Of a stretch of DNA of 64,000 nt, positions 34,582-43,158 are shown piece by piece. Every line of letters starts with the position of its first letter. Position 1 is the first letter of the stretch. The DNA is from Chryseobacterium carnipullorum (GTDB taxonomy: Bacteria; Bacteroidota; Bacteroidia; Flavobacteriales; Weeksellaceae). Position numbers and translations under genes: made by a program. Under the pieces are notes generated by a model. The model was given only the letters and a program-made list of their open reading frames with translations. It was not told the DNA's origin and did not search any database. The DNA lies in assembly GCF_900142785.1 (NCBI RefSeq), contig NZ_FRCD01000013.1, positions 119,330-183,329 of the forward strand. Direction: 5' to 3'.

Positions 34582-34606
34582 TGTTATTTAATTTACTGAT
34601 GCAAAA

Positions 34607-35365
34607 TTATTTTTGTTTCAATACAGATAATAGTATAAATCGGTCATTTTTATTTTGGGATAATTCTTTCGGAGGTACACCGGAAAATTTTTTTATTTCT
34701 TTGATGAAATGATTCTGATCCGCAAAATTGAGCTCGGGAAATAATTGGCCCTCTGCGATATGCTCCAGGGATGCTCTGAAACGGAGAATAGTGCAATAAG
34801 CTTTTAGAGAGAGTCCAAACTGCTGATTGAAGTAGCGGTTGGTCTGTCTGCTGCTCCAGCATGTGCTGTCTGAGAGTTCCTTCACGCTCATCTCGCCGTT
34901 TGAGGAGTAGATGAGATTGAAAAGCTTTCGTTTTCTTTCATCAACTGTTTCAGGCAAAAGTTCTGTTATTTTTCGTGATATTTTTTGGGCAAATAAATCA
35001 AGATCGGTGAGATCGTTAACAGAAAGATTCCAAAAATCATCAGGGAGAGTCCGTGCAGTATTCAGAAGATCTGCAATAGAAGTATGCAGAATATATTCAA
35101 CGGCTAAAGGTCGGAAGCTGATGACAAAAGCAAGTGTGCCGGAAGGAATGGTTCTCTGCTCAGGCTCAGTTTCCAATCCGATGAGAAAAGTAGCGAAAGG
35201 TTCATCTTTTCCATTTTGCATGAAAAACAGATCGACTCTGCCATCAGGCATCACAACAACTTCTTTTGCTTCATCAGAAGGATTATGAAACATCCCGATA
35301 TTTTCTACAAAGCGGTCCAGTGACGGATCCGGCTTGATGAACTGACAGTAGAATTCGTGTTCCAT
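34607..35365 (-). CDS. AraC-family transcription regulator
   Basis: The protein is 252 residues. The N-terminal half (about 1-150) is of the DUF6597 type with LIGLETEPEQRTIPSG. The C-terminal HTH (about 155-250) reads MSVKELSDSTCWSSRQTNRYF and ends in LNFADQNHFIKEIKKFSGVPPKEL. It lies upstream of and in operon with the TetX-like monooxygenase gene (25 bp gap) and presumably regulates it. The inducer is unknown. No exact consensus promoter was found before it. Confidence 0.88.
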   Translation of the reverse strand: MEHEFYCQFIKPDPSLDRFVENIGMFHNPSDEAKEVVVMPDGRVDLFFMQNGKDEPFATFLIGLETEPEQRTIPSGTLAFVISFRPLAVEYILHTSIADLLNTARTLPDDFWNLSVNDLTDLDLFAQKISRKITELLPETVDERKRKLFNLIYSSNGEMSVKELSDSTCWSSRQTNRYFNQQFGLSLKAYCTILRFRASLEHIAEGQLFPELNFADQNHFIKEIKKFSGVPPKELSQNKNDRFILLSVLKQK

Positions 35366-35545
35366 AAAAATGTCCCTCTTTTATTTCAAAATAGAAAATT
35401 ACAAAAAAATGTGATGAAATCATATGAACTCCTCAAGATGATGATTTTTAATTAAAATTCATTTAAATCTTTATAATGTGAATAATTAAGTCTTAAAATT
35501 TGGAAAATAGGCAAATAACTGATAATTTAGTAATAAATCACAAGT

Positions 35546-36682
35546 ATGAAATTTTGGCTTTCACTAGGTCTTCTTCTACTCACTATTACGAATCTGGCAG
35601 GGCAGGTTATTGATAAAGAAAAACTTTTGGACTACTATGAAGCCCAGAGTTATACTGAGGCTGCGCAATATCTGCAGAGTATTTATCCTCAAGATACAAA
35701 AGATATAAAAGCATTAATGCAAATGGCTTACTGCCATATGATGTCTGGAAAACTTCCGGAAGCAGAGCAATATTATCTGAAACTTAATGCTTTGGAACCG
35801 GGCAGTATTCCTGTTTTATTCAGCTTAGCCAATATCAATTCAAGGAGAGGAAATGCTGCGAGATCCAAAAACTATCTTCTGGAAATTATTCAGCTTGATA
35901 GTCTTAATTTCGGCGCTTATAAACAATTGGCGGGTTTGGGAGATATCCCTGAGATTAAACTAAAATATCTTAAAAAAGCGAATTCTTTACGCAATACTGA
36001 TCCAGATATCGCCTACGATCTTTCGATGGCTTATCGCGAGCAGAAACAATATCAGAAAGCTTATGACATCCTCAAAACGGCTATTGATGCAGACCGTGAC
36101 AACTTTACACTCCGGCAGGCACAGCTTCCTTTGGCGAATCAGTTGGGTAAATATAAAGAGGTTATTGAAACCGGAGAGAAGCTGATGATGATCAATACAG
36201 ATGTGAATGTGATGAATGAAATGGGACAGGCGTATTTTTATTTAAAAGAGTATCAGAAATGTGCTGCTATTTTCAAAACATTGGAAGATCTTGGTGTTCA
36301 GAATGAGGGAACTTTGTATTTTATGGCTCTGAGCTACCGTGAACTGAAAGAATATGATAAAGCCACAGAATATGCGAAAAAGACCATAGATGAAGGAATA
36401 TCAGATCATACCACGCTTTATTATACTGCGCTGGCAGGGATTTACGAACAGAAAAATCAGTTTTCAGAAGCTTTGGAGGCATATAAAAGAGGTCTTACGT
36501 TCACTGCCAGCAGTACTGTTTATTACCGTTTAGGTCTTCTCTATGATCTTAATTTGAAGCAATCTAAAAATGCGCTCATTTACTATCATCTGTATTTGAA
36601 AAATAAACCTGATCCGGAGAAAGAAAAAGAGCAGATTACGTATACAAAAGAAAGAATTAAAGCGCTTACATCAAAAATATAG
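35546..36682 (+). CDS. Secreted or periplasmic TPR protein
   Basis: The protein is 378 residues. A signal peptide (KFWLSLGLLLLTITNLAG) is followed by TPR repeats over almost the full length, for example LPEAEQYYLKLNALEPGS, YQKAYDILKTAIDAD, YDKATEYAKKTIDEG and FSEALEAYKRGLTF. There is no other domain. Such proteins act as scaffolds for envelope or T9SS-related complexes; the partner is unknown. The gene stands alone between the divergent AraC gene and the LLM oxidoreductase gene. Confidence 0.87.
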   Translation: MKFWLSLGLLLLTITNLAGQVIDKEKLLDYYEAQSYTEAAQYLQSIYPQDTKDIKALMQMAYCHMMSGKLPEAEQYYLKLNALEPGSIPVLFSLANINSRRGNAARSKNYLLEIIQLDSLNFGAYKQLAGLGDIPEIKLKYLKKANSLRNTDPDIAYDLSMAYREQKQYQKAYDILKTAIDADRDNFTLRQAQLPLANQLGKYKEVIETGEKLMMINTDVNVMNEMGQAYFYLKEYQKCAAIFKTLEDLGVQNEGTLYFMALSYRELKEYDKATEYAKKTIDEGISDHTTLYYTALAGIYEQKNQFSEALEAYKRGLTFTASSTVYYRLGLLYDLNLKQSKNALIYYHLYLKNKPDPEKEKEQITYTKERIKALTSKI

Positions 36683-36734
36683 TTCATTAGCTCAATAAAT
36701 TATTTTAGTTTTACAGTAAGGTAAAACCCCCGGT

Positions 36735-37727
36735 ATGAAATTGAAATTAGGCATTCTGGATCAGTCTCCGACCATTGAAGGAGGAAGTGCTTTGCAGGCA
36801 TTGAATAACAGTATTGATCTTGCTGTATTGGCCGATAAAGCAGGGTTTCATAGGGTGGTTTATTCGGAACATCATGGGGTGGAAGCCTATGGAAGTTCAA
36901 GTCCTGAAATTCTGTCTGCCGTTGTCTTAAGCAAAACCCGGCGCATCAAAGTAGGAACCGGAGGGATCATGATGAAAAATTATTCAGCCTACAAGATCGC
37001 AGAATGGACTAAGATGCTGGAAAGTCTTTACCCCGGACGTTTTATTCTGGGTTTAGGAAAAGCTCCCGGCGGATTAAAAGATGCCGTATCCGCACTGAAT
37101 AATCACAGACCTGTAATTTTAGCCAGCCAGGAAACGAAATTGGAAGAGATCATCCGATACATCAAAGAAGAAAAAGGAATCTACGACGGTCTTATTGCCC
37201 AACCTAAAAATCTCACGCACCTTCCTGAAATCCTTTGGCTAGGTTCCGGAATTCAATCTGCCAGAGAAGCAGCTCAACATGGCGTAGGCTATTCGTATGC
37301 TGATTTTATGAGAAATGATCTGGGAACGGAAAGTACTGAAATTTATTTAAGCGAATTTGACAGAAACCAGTACAGTCCGGTTCCTTTGCTTCAGGTGGCT
37401 GTTGCGGTATCTGTAGCAGAAGATCTCTCATCAGCTCAATATAATGCGTATGGAATGGCCTATCAGTTTTTGCAGGCAAGACATATTCAGTCCCCGGAAG
37501 CACTTCTTCCCCCGGAAACAGTTGAACAGAGAATATTGGGAAGTGAAGATGAAGAAGAATTCTTTAAGATCCTGGAACATATCATTACAGATACTCCGGA
37601 GAATATTTCAGCGAGACTTCAGGAAAAAGCTGAGGAGTATCATACGGATGAATTAATCATCCTCTGTAATATGTTTAAAGAAACAGACCGCATAGATACC
37701 TATAAAAGTATTATATTGGCGAACTGA
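36735..37727 (+). CDS. LLM-class flavin-dependent oxidoreductase (MsnO8-like)
   Basis: The protein is 330 residues. It opens with LGILDQSPTIEGGSALQAL, the hallmark of the MsnO8 branch of luciferase-like monooxygenases, then has VVYSEHHGVEAYGSSSPE and RIKVGTGGIMMKNYS, and LYPGRFILGLGKAPG for the flavin phosphate region. It should use reduced FMN delivered by a reductase to oxidise an unknown substrate. A 120-residue hypothetical gene follows after 16 bp in the same direction. Confidence 0.9.
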   Translation: MKLKLGILDQSPTIEGGSALQALNNSIDLAVLADKAGFHRVVYSEHHGVEAYGSSSPEILSAVVLSKTRRIKVGTGGIMMKNYSAYKIAEWTKMLESLYPGRFILGLGKAPGGLKDAVSALNNHRPVILASQETKLEEIIRYIKEEKGIYDGLIAQPKNLTHLPEILWLGSGIQSAREAAQHGVGYSYADFMRNDLGTESTEIYLSEFDRNQYSPVPLLQVAVAVSVAEDLSSAQYNAYGMAYQFLQARHIQSPEALLPPETVEQRILGSEDEEEFFKILEHIITDTPENISARLQEKAEEYHTDELIILCNMFKETDRIDTYKSIILAN

Positions 37728-37743
37728 TAATCACATATCCCTC

Positions 37744-38106
37744 ATGAGCTACAATATCCAGTTATTCAGCATTAAAACAAAAGAAAAAGAGAAGGCCGCC
37801 GATGACGACAGCTTTTTTGACCGTGAAGAAAACCTTGTCCCATTCACCGGAGCGCAAATGGCGGGATTGAAAAAACGCCTTTTACAATATAAATATGCAT
37901 TGGTAAGAGATGATGAAACGGGAACTCATTTCAGCCATCCTGATGAAGATTTTGGAAGCGCCTTACTTACTGATAAAAGCCTTTATTTCAATGCAAATTT
38001 GAGTGAAAGTTCCATCTTTGAAGTAGGAATGACGGCTTCTGAATTTACCGATACCGGGGAATTTGCAAAATATGACCCTCAGAATGAAGGCTGGGAGGAG
38101 TTCTAA
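37744..38106 (+). CDS. Hypothetical protein, 120 residues
   Basis: I do not recognise a named family. The protein is acidic and soluble with no signal peptide. It begins MSYNIQLFSIKTKEKEKAAD, has a central predicted strand-rich part, and ends with many acidic residues (AKYDPQNEGWEEF). It lies 16 bp after the LLM oxidoreductase gene and probably shares its transcript. The codon use matches its neighbours. Confidence 0.75.
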   Translation: MSYNIQLFSIKTKEKEKAADDDSFFDREENLVPFTGAQMAGLKKRLLQYKYALVRDDETGTHFSHPDEDFGSALLTDKSLYFNANLSESSIFEVGMTASEFTDTGEFAKYDPQNEGWEEF

Positions 38107-38212
38107 ATACTGAGACTTCAAAATATAACCTTAATGAACGACCATCAAAAACATCCAGGCCAAATATTCCTTTTAGCTATCATTCCTTTTGGATCAATTA
38201 AAAAAAAAGTGT

Positions 38213-39085
38213 TTACTTTTTGTCAGATAGTTTGTTAAAATTCTGTAGGGTTTCTATAACTCCTTCAGGATTTTCATTCTCAAAAATACCTGACCGGTAA
38301 ACCCTTTCAAAGGTTTCAGCGGTTCCGGAAGCGATGATATGTGGGAGGTTTTCACTTTTCAGCATATCGGCCAGACCTTTCATTTCATCAATTCTTCTCA
38401 GGATATGCTGTGGATAGGTAGGGGTTGTTTTCATGAGATCCTGATAAGTTCCGGGAAGAAATTCCTGAAGGCTTTCATTCAGTTCATCCAGGATTCCGAA
38501 ATGAGCTGCTGCTGTCATGGTTTCAAAGAAGAGAGCATTCATTCCTTTATTTACCATCGAAAACAAAAGTTTGTACGCTGATGCCGCCTCTGTTTTTTCA
38601 CCAGCATCCTTAATTTTAAAAACGGGAGCAAGCAACTTAATAAAAATAGATCTGTAGATACCACTCACGACTAAAACAGCATGGTCTGGAACATCCTTGG
38701 AAGCGCCCATCACAGCTCCGTTGACAAAAGGAACATCGATAGCCGAAAATAACTGTTCCATAGATAAGGAAAGGGCAGGAGTATTGGAATTTAAATCCAC
38801 ATAAAGAGGACGGTTGGAAGTTGTTTTCAGACAGGAAATAACAGTTTCTGCCATTTTAAGGCTTCCTTCCGGGCTGGTAAGCGAAAGAATAACATCTGCC
38901 TGTTCAACAGTATTCTGAAGAGACTGGGTATCCGTAATTCCTGAATTTCGTATATTGTCTAAGGTCCGTGCTGATCTTCCTTCGCCTGCCGTAATGACTT
39001 TAAAATTATGGTTTATAAGTGCTTTGGCAATTTGGGTTCCCATATCTCCGGGGAAAAGAACTGCAATGACGGGCTGAGTTTTCAA
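38213..39085 (-). CDS. NAD(P)-binding 6-phosphogluconate-dehydrogenase-like oxidoreductase
   Basis: The protein is 290 residues if it starts at TTG 39085, giving MKTQPVIAVLFPGDMG. No ATG exists upstream of the Rossmann motif in this frame, and a TTG at 39127 would add 14 residues. The N-terminal domain has VLFPGDMGTQIAKAL and the NAD-binding strands; VDLNSNTPAL and VNGAVMGAS match the beta-hydroxyacid dehydrogenase family, and a DUF1932-like helical domain follows (SAYKLLFSMVNKGMNAL). The substrate is unknown. It is divergent from a Crp/Fnr-type regulator gene, which may control it. A GAGATTTG sequence near 39126 on the minus strand is one base off the -7 consensus and would exclude the longer start. 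Confidence 0.82.
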   Translation of the reverse strand: MKTQPVIAVLFPGDMGTQIAKALINHNFKVITAGEGRSARTLDNIRNSGITDTQSLQNTVEQADVILSLTSPEGSLKMAETVISCLKTTSNRPLYVDLNSNTPALSLSMEQLFSAIDVPFVNGAVMGASKDVPDHAVLVVSGIYRSIFIKLLAPVFKIKDAGEKTEAASAYKLLFSMVNKGMNALFFETMTAAAHFGILDELNESLQEFLPGTYQDLMKTTPTYPQHILRRIDEMKGLADMLKSENLPHIIASGTAETFERVYRSGIFENENPEGVIETLQNFNKLSDKK

Positions 39086-39220
39086 TATTGATAATTTTTT
39101 TAAAGGATGAATAGTTTTACAATACAAATCTCCTCATTTTTTTTAAGCGGTTGCGCCTATTGTTTCGATGGTGATTATTGATAAAACCGATTAATAAAGG
39201 AAAGTGTTCGGGATTTTGCT

Positions 39221-39228
39221 TAATTTTG
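39221..39228 (+). promoter_or_regulatory. -7 box of the Crp/Fnr-type regulator gene
   Basis: TAATTTTG matches TAnnTTTG exactly and lies 26 bases before the ATG at 39255. No TTG stands 17-23 bases upstream, so the promoter may need an activator. It excludes the in-frame GTG at 39204 as start. Confidence 0.45.
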
Positions 39229-39254
39229 ATTCTTGTTGCCACACTTTTATGATC

Positions 39255-39836
39255 ATGAATAAGTCTTCAATTAATCACTACTTCCATTCTTTATTCGACA
39301 TCAAAGAAGAGGTGGTTGGAAAAATCACAGAAACCTTTAGTTCCTTCGGGCTCAAAGCGAATGAAGTTGTCCTGCATAAAGATGAGGTCAGTACCAGGAC
39401 TTTTTTTTTGGAAAAAGGCTACGTCCGTTCCTTTATTCTGAATGAGGACAATGAAGAAATCACGACTAATATCTATGTCGCACCCTGTTTTGTCAATGAC
39501 TTTCTGTCCTTCTTCAGACAGCAGCCCGCCAAGGAAACCTACCAGACCATAACGGCCTGTTCTTTTTGGGAAACAGGATTAGAAAATGTACAGCACAATT
39601 TTCATAATATTCCTGAATTCAGGGAGTTCAGCAGACTTCTTTTTGTTCTTAATTACCACAGCATTCACGACCGGCTGATCGAAATGGCCAGTCAGAAAGC
39701 TTCTACGAGATATTTTAATCTGATGAAAAAGCATCCCGAGATTTTCCAGCATGTTCCTTTGAAAATTATTGCGTCCTACTTAGGAATCAAAGACAGTTCA
39801 TTGAGCCGTATCAGAAGGGATATAAATAAAATGTAA
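39255..39836 (+). CDS. Crp/Fnr-family transcription regulator
   Basis: The protein is 193 residues from ATG 39255; ATG 39249 is also possible. The N-terminal half is a cyclic-nucleotide-binding-like jelly roll (FFLEKGYVRSFIL). It lacks Fnr-type cysteines at the N-terminus. The C-terminal HTH is VPLKIIASYLGIKDSSLSRIRRD. Many Bacteroidota proteins of this form control a divergent gene in response to an unknown ligand; here the divergent gene is the NAD(P)-binding oxidoreductase. Confidence 0.88.
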   Translation: MNKSSINHYFHSLFDIKEEVVGKITETFSSFGLKANEVVLHKDEVSTRTFFLEKGYVRSFILNEDNEEITTNIYVAPCFVNDFLSFFRQQPAKETYQTITACSFWETGLENVQHNFHNIPEFREFSRLLFVLNYHSIHDRLIEMASQKASTRYFNLMKKHPEIFQHVPLKIIASYLGIKDSSLSRIRRDINKM

Positions 39837-40099
39837 TCGTAAGTGTTTGAGGGTTGGAGTGTTTTTGGGTTTTAGAGTTTTGAGATACGAGTGGTATTGA
39901 TTTGCAGGTTAAAATAATAGGGCTAATTAAATTGTTGCTACTGGTAGCTGGTTTGTAGGATATATTCGTAATCTCAGTCTAAACTTTGTCTGAAATCTGA
40001 GTCTTACATTTTTTGGCTCTTAAATCTTACAGCTAATTTCTTCGCATTTGTCAAGTGATAGAATCAAATTTCAATCTCATCTTTGTTAAAAATAAATTT

Positions 40100-41035
40100 A
40101 TGACTAAGAAACATATTGTTGTGATTGGATTGGGTGGAGTAGGCGGATATTTCGGTTTTAAAATCAACCAGGAAAATGAGTCCTCCCAGAAGTATAAAAT
40201 CAGTTTCGTAGCAAGAGGAGAAACGTATCAGAAGGTAAAAGAAAACGGACTGGTTCTTATCTCGTCTGAACATCCTGTGGATCATACGCGCCCCGATGCT
40301 GTAGAGCAGAATATCAGCGATGTGAAAAATGCAGACTTAGTATTCATCTGTGTCAAAGAATATGATCTTGAAAATATTTGCCGACAGCTCAAAGAGGTGA
40401 TCAGCACTGAAACCGTGCTGCTTCCCATGATGAATGGGGCGGATATTTATGAAAGAATCAGAACAATAATTCCTGATAACGTTATACTTCCAACCTGTCT
40501 GTATGTCGCTTCCCATATCAAAGAAAAGGGAATCGTAGGACATAAAGGAAAAGCGGGAAAAATGATTGTAGGAAGAGACCCTCAGCACTTCTCTGCTGAG
40601 GTGGACTGGATTGCAGATCTGTTGAAAGAAAGTAAAATTGAATTCGATTTTAAAGACAATTCTCTGACAGACATCTGGACCAAATATATTTTTATCGCCA
40701 GTTTCGGATTGGTAACGGCCAAACATAATTCTTCCATCGGAACGGTATGTGAGAATGATGAACAAAAACAGGAAGCCTCTGAAATCATGAAAGAAATAAA
40801 AATGATTGCTGACAAGAAAGGGATCGCTTTAGACGAAGATATTATTCAGAAAACCTTTGAAAAAGCCTCTGCATTTCCCTTCGAAACTCCCACTTCGTTG
40901 CAGTTAGATGTCAATTCCGGAAAAGGAAACAACGAACTCGAATTATTGGGGGGTGCCGTTTTGAATTTCGGTAAAGAACTGGGGATACACACTCCTTTTA
41001 CTCAAAAGATGTATAACGGGGTAAAAGCTAAATAG
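40100..41035 (+). CDS. Ketopantoate reductase-like protein (ApbA/PanE family)
   Basis: The protein is 311 residues from ATG 40100; an earlier GTG at 40055 would add 15 unlikely residues. It has the N-terminal NADP-binding motif VVIGLGGVGGYFG, then LVFICVKEYDLE and LLPMMNGAD, and a C-terminal helical domain with ETPTSLQLDVNSGKGNNELELLGG, the substrate-binding signature of the family. It may make pantoate for coenzyme A, but paralogues with other roles are common and no pan genes are near. It ends at a terminator. Confidence 0.88.
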   Translation: MTKKHIVVIGLGGVGGYFGFKINQENESSQKYKISFVARGETYQKVKENGLVLISSEHPVDHTRPDAVEQNISDVKNADLVFICVKEYDLENICRQLKEVISTETVLLPMMNGADIYERIRTIIPDNVILPTCLYVASHIKEKGIVGHKGKAGKMIVGRDPQHFSAEVDWIADLLKESKIEFDFKDNSLTDIWTKYIFIASFGLVTAKHNSSIGTVCENDEQKQEASEIMKEIKMIADKKGIALDEDIIQKTFEKASAFPFETPTSLQLDVNSGKGNNELELLGGAVLNFGKELGIHTPFTQKMYNGVKAK

Positions 41036-41065
41036 TTTTTGGAAAAGCCAGAAGAAAAATTTTAT

Positions 41066-41102
41066 AGAAGCGGCGGATTTTTAATCCACCGTTTCTAATT
41101 TT
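41066..41102 (+). terminator. Terminator after the ketopantoate reductase-like gene
   Basis: Arms 41066-41079 and 41083-41096 pair over 14 positions with two imperfect pairs, around a 3-base loop. AATTTT follows. It lies 31 bp after the stop codon. Confidence 0.72.
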
Positions 41103-41197
41103 AACCACCAGCAAAATATTCTCACAGATTTTGCAAACCAATTTGTGATCGTTTGTGCAAAATATTTGTGAGATGAGTGTTTAAAACTAAGATTCCG

Positions 41198-41545
41198 TTA
41201 ATGGTGTAAAAACTCCTGCCGTCGGAATAAAATATCATCGGTTTCACGATGTTCCGGATCGTCCACACAACAGTCTACAGGACAAACTGTTTTACATTGA
41301 GGCTCTTCATGGAAACCTTTGCATTCCGTGCATTTTCCAGGGACAATATAATACACATCATCAGCATAAGCTTGTTGATACGCTCCGGCATCAGCCTCAG
41401 TTCCATCCGGAAAAACAACCTTACCGGAAAGTTTGGTTTTATCCTGCCAGCGCCAGTCAACAGCGCCTTCATAGATCGCTGAATTAGGGCACTCAGGTTC
41501 ACACGCTCCACAGTTGATGCAGTCATCTGTTATTGTAATAGCCAT
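41198..41545 (-). CDS. 4Fe-4S dicluster ferredoxin, YfhL-like
   Basis: The protein is 115 residues from ATG 41545; upstream in-frame codons run through the hairpin leader and are rejected. The first cluster motif is Cys9-xx-Cys12-xx-Cys15-xxx-Cys19-Pro. The second has the YfhL-type insertion (CTECKGFHEEPQCKTVCP). It should carry two [4Fe-4S] clusters and act as an electron carrier. It is the last gene of the superoxide dismutase direction, but a terminator-like hairpin lies directly upstream, so its expression may be uncoupled or attenuated. Confidence 0.92.
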   Translation of the reverse strand: MAITITDDCINCGACEPECPNSAIYEGAVDWRWQDKTKLSGKVVFPDGTEADAGAYQQAYADDVYYIVPGKCTECKGFHEEPQCKTVCPVDCCVDDPEHRETDDILFRRQEFLHH

Positions 41546-41573
41546 ACTTATTTTAGTTTTAGAAGTTTGCTTA

Positions 41574-41619
41574 AAAAAAAGGGATTTCTTTTGACCAGTG
41601 ATGGTTTCGGAAATCCCTC
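41574..41619 (-). terminator. Terminator or attenuator just upstream of the 4Fe-4S ferredoxin gene
   Basis: On the minus strand, AGGGATTTC (41611-41619) and GAAATCCCT (41581-41589) form a perfect 9-bp stem followed by eight T (41574-41581). It lies only 29 bases before the ferredoxin ATG. A second, weaker stem (GCTGC/GCAGC, about 41652-41690) precedes it. Confidence 0.65.
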
Positions 41620-41709
41620 CGTCTAAATATAACTTAAATGAAAAAAAACATTGGGCTGCAAGCATTGATCGGTTCATCACTCAGGCAGCTTTCTTTTATT
41701 TTTTAGGAA

Positions 41710-42033
41710 TTAATCGTGTGCAATTTCTATGGAAAGACCATCCATTGCTGCCGTCAGCTGAATCTGGCAAGCCAGCCTGCTGGAAGGCAGAGTCGTAAAG
41801 AGTTCAGATAGAAGAGCCTCTTCAATGTCTCCTTTTTCCGGCAGCACCGAAGTTTCATTCAAAATATAACAGTGACAGGTGGCGCACATCGCCATTCCTC
41901 CACACAGCGCTTCCATAGGCAACTCATAAGCTTTACAAATGTCTTTCAGGCTTAGCCCCATTTCCAGTGGGCAGATCAGCTCATGAATATTTCCGTCCTG
42001 ATCCTTTACCGTAATTATAATTTCTTCCTTCAT
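41710..42033 (-). CDS. 2Fe-2S ferredoxin
   Basis: The protein is 107 residues from ATG 42033; ATG 42039 adds two residues. It has the plant/adrenodoxin-type cluster motif with Cys in LCGGMAMCATCHCY and the fourth Cys in RLACQIQL. It is a small soluble electron carrier. It lies 32 bp after the FMN reductase gene in the sod operon, which suggests that it takes electrons from that reductase (inference). Confidence 0.9.
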   Translation of the reverse strand: MKEEIIITVKDQDGNIHELICPLEMGLSLKDICKAYELPMEALCGGMAMCATCHCYILNETSVLPEKGDIEEALLSELFTTLPSSRLACQIQLTAAMDGLSIEIAHD

Positions 42034-42065
42034 GATCATCAGTCAATTCCAGTTATTTAATAATT

Positions 42066-42623
42066 TTACTTTCCTTTTACTATGCTTTTCGTTGTAGCAA
42101 TATTGATCAGTTTATCGAATTTATCAGAATACAGCGAAGATATTTTTGTTGGGTCTTCATGATCAAACAATGCGGTTCTGATCACAGGAACACTGAAAGG
42201 AACAGGCCAGGCCCGAAGAGATTTGGCTACAGCATCCATTGTATTAATCCCCTGCATGGCATGAAGGCCATCTGCCCAGCATACAAGTCCAATCATTTTA
42301 TCCGTCAGATACGGCTGATAATGCCCGGAAGTTACTTCAAGCCAGTCCAGACAGTTTTTCATCACTCCGGGAATGCTTCCATGATACAATGGGGCAAGCC
42401 AGAAATGAATGTCAGCCTCCAGAAATAGTTGCGTCATCCGTTCTACAGCTAACGGTGTTTTTGTAAGGGGCACATCAAAAAGAGGAATTCCCGAATCTGC
42501 CAGGCTAAAGATTTCCGTTTCAAATCCTGATTTTTCAACTCTTTCTGCAAAGTATTGTGAAATCTTTCCCGATGTTGACTCCGATCTTCTTTCCAGGGAG
42601 CCGTTGAATATAATTGCTTTCAT
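42066..42623 (-). CDS. NAD(P)H-dependent FMN reductase family protein
   Basis: The protein is 185 residues with a flavodoxin-like fold. It has the phosphate loop FNGSLERRSES, then FWLAPLYHGSIPGVMKNCLDWL, the usual loop that binds the flavin ring. Enzymes of this family reduce quinones, azo dyes or chromate, or supply reduced flavin. It starts 5 bp after the DUF2480 gene and is followed by the 2Fe-2S ferredoxin gene, so it is part of the sod operon. Confidence 0.9.
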   Translation of the reverse strand: MKAIIFNGSLERRSESTSGKISQYFAERVEKSGFETEIFSLADSGIPLFDVPLTKTPLAVERMTQLFLEADIHFWLAPLYHGSIPGVMKNCLDWLEVTSGHYQPYLTDKMIGLVCWADGLHAMQGINTMDAVAKSLRAWPVPFSVPVIRTALFDHEDPTKISSLYSDKFDKLINIATTKSIVKGK

Positions 42624-42628
42624 TGTTT

Positions 42629-43129
42629 TTAACTTTTAAAAATGACTTTCGGTAATCCTATTTCACCATACATGAGACTTCTAACTAAAGGTTTAAGAAG
42701 CCCGGCCGCTAACAAATACAAAGCAGGATCATGATCTGCCCTTGCCCTTACCACAACTTTCTGATCTTTAAAACATTTTAAATCGGCATACATGAGACGA
42801 CGCTTCCAGAGATCGATAAGGACTGTTTCAGCATTATTTAAATCGGCATAGACAACATAGGGAGCTAATTTTTCCATAAGCATCATTAATGCCCAGGGCG
42901 GAATAATAGCATCCACCGAGCACACAATAGCGACAGCTTTTTCATTGTATACAGAAAAATCAACGGCAGCAATTGATTCTTTAAACTCTTTCTCCTTCAC
43001 AATCATTCCCATAAAAAGATGGTCTTTAATATCCAGCTCCACGATCTCTGTAGTAGGTTTATAGTTTAAAAGATCAAGGGCAATAATTCCCGAAGCTTCT
43101 GCTTTATTGATGAAAATTTTCTGATTCAT
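42629..43129 (-). CDS. DUF2480 family protein
   Basis: The protein is 166 residues and belongs to DUF2480, a family found in Bacteroidota and of unknown function. It has typical stretches such as SGIIALDLLNYKPTTEIVEL, CSVDAIIPPWALMML and GLLKPLVRSLMYGE. It has no signal peptide or membrane segment. It lies 29 bp after sodA and 5 bp before the FMN reductase gene, so it is part of a redox operon, which suggests a role linked to iron-sulphur or oxidative stress (inference). Confidence 0.85.
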   Translation of the reverse strand: MNQKIFINKAEASGIIALDLLNYKPTTEIVELDIKDHLFMGMIVKEKEFKESIAAVDFSVYNEKAVAIVCSVDAIIPPWALMMLMEKLAPYVVYADLNNAETVLIDLWKRRLMYADLKCFKDQKVVVRARADHDPALYLLAAGLLKPLVRSLMYGEIGLPKVIFKS

Positions 43130-43158
43130 AATTGATTTTTAATCAATGTTTTAATAGA

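Noticed and set aside
38133..38237. 34-codon ORF after the hypothetical gene at 37744
   Set aside because: It overlaps the end of the minus-strand oxidoreductase gene, has no promoter or signal sequence, and relies on a long A run.
41546..41680. 45-residue extension of the 4Fe-4S ferredoxin
   Set aside because: It runs through a strong hairpin with a T tract and is absent from the usual length of this ferredoxin family.
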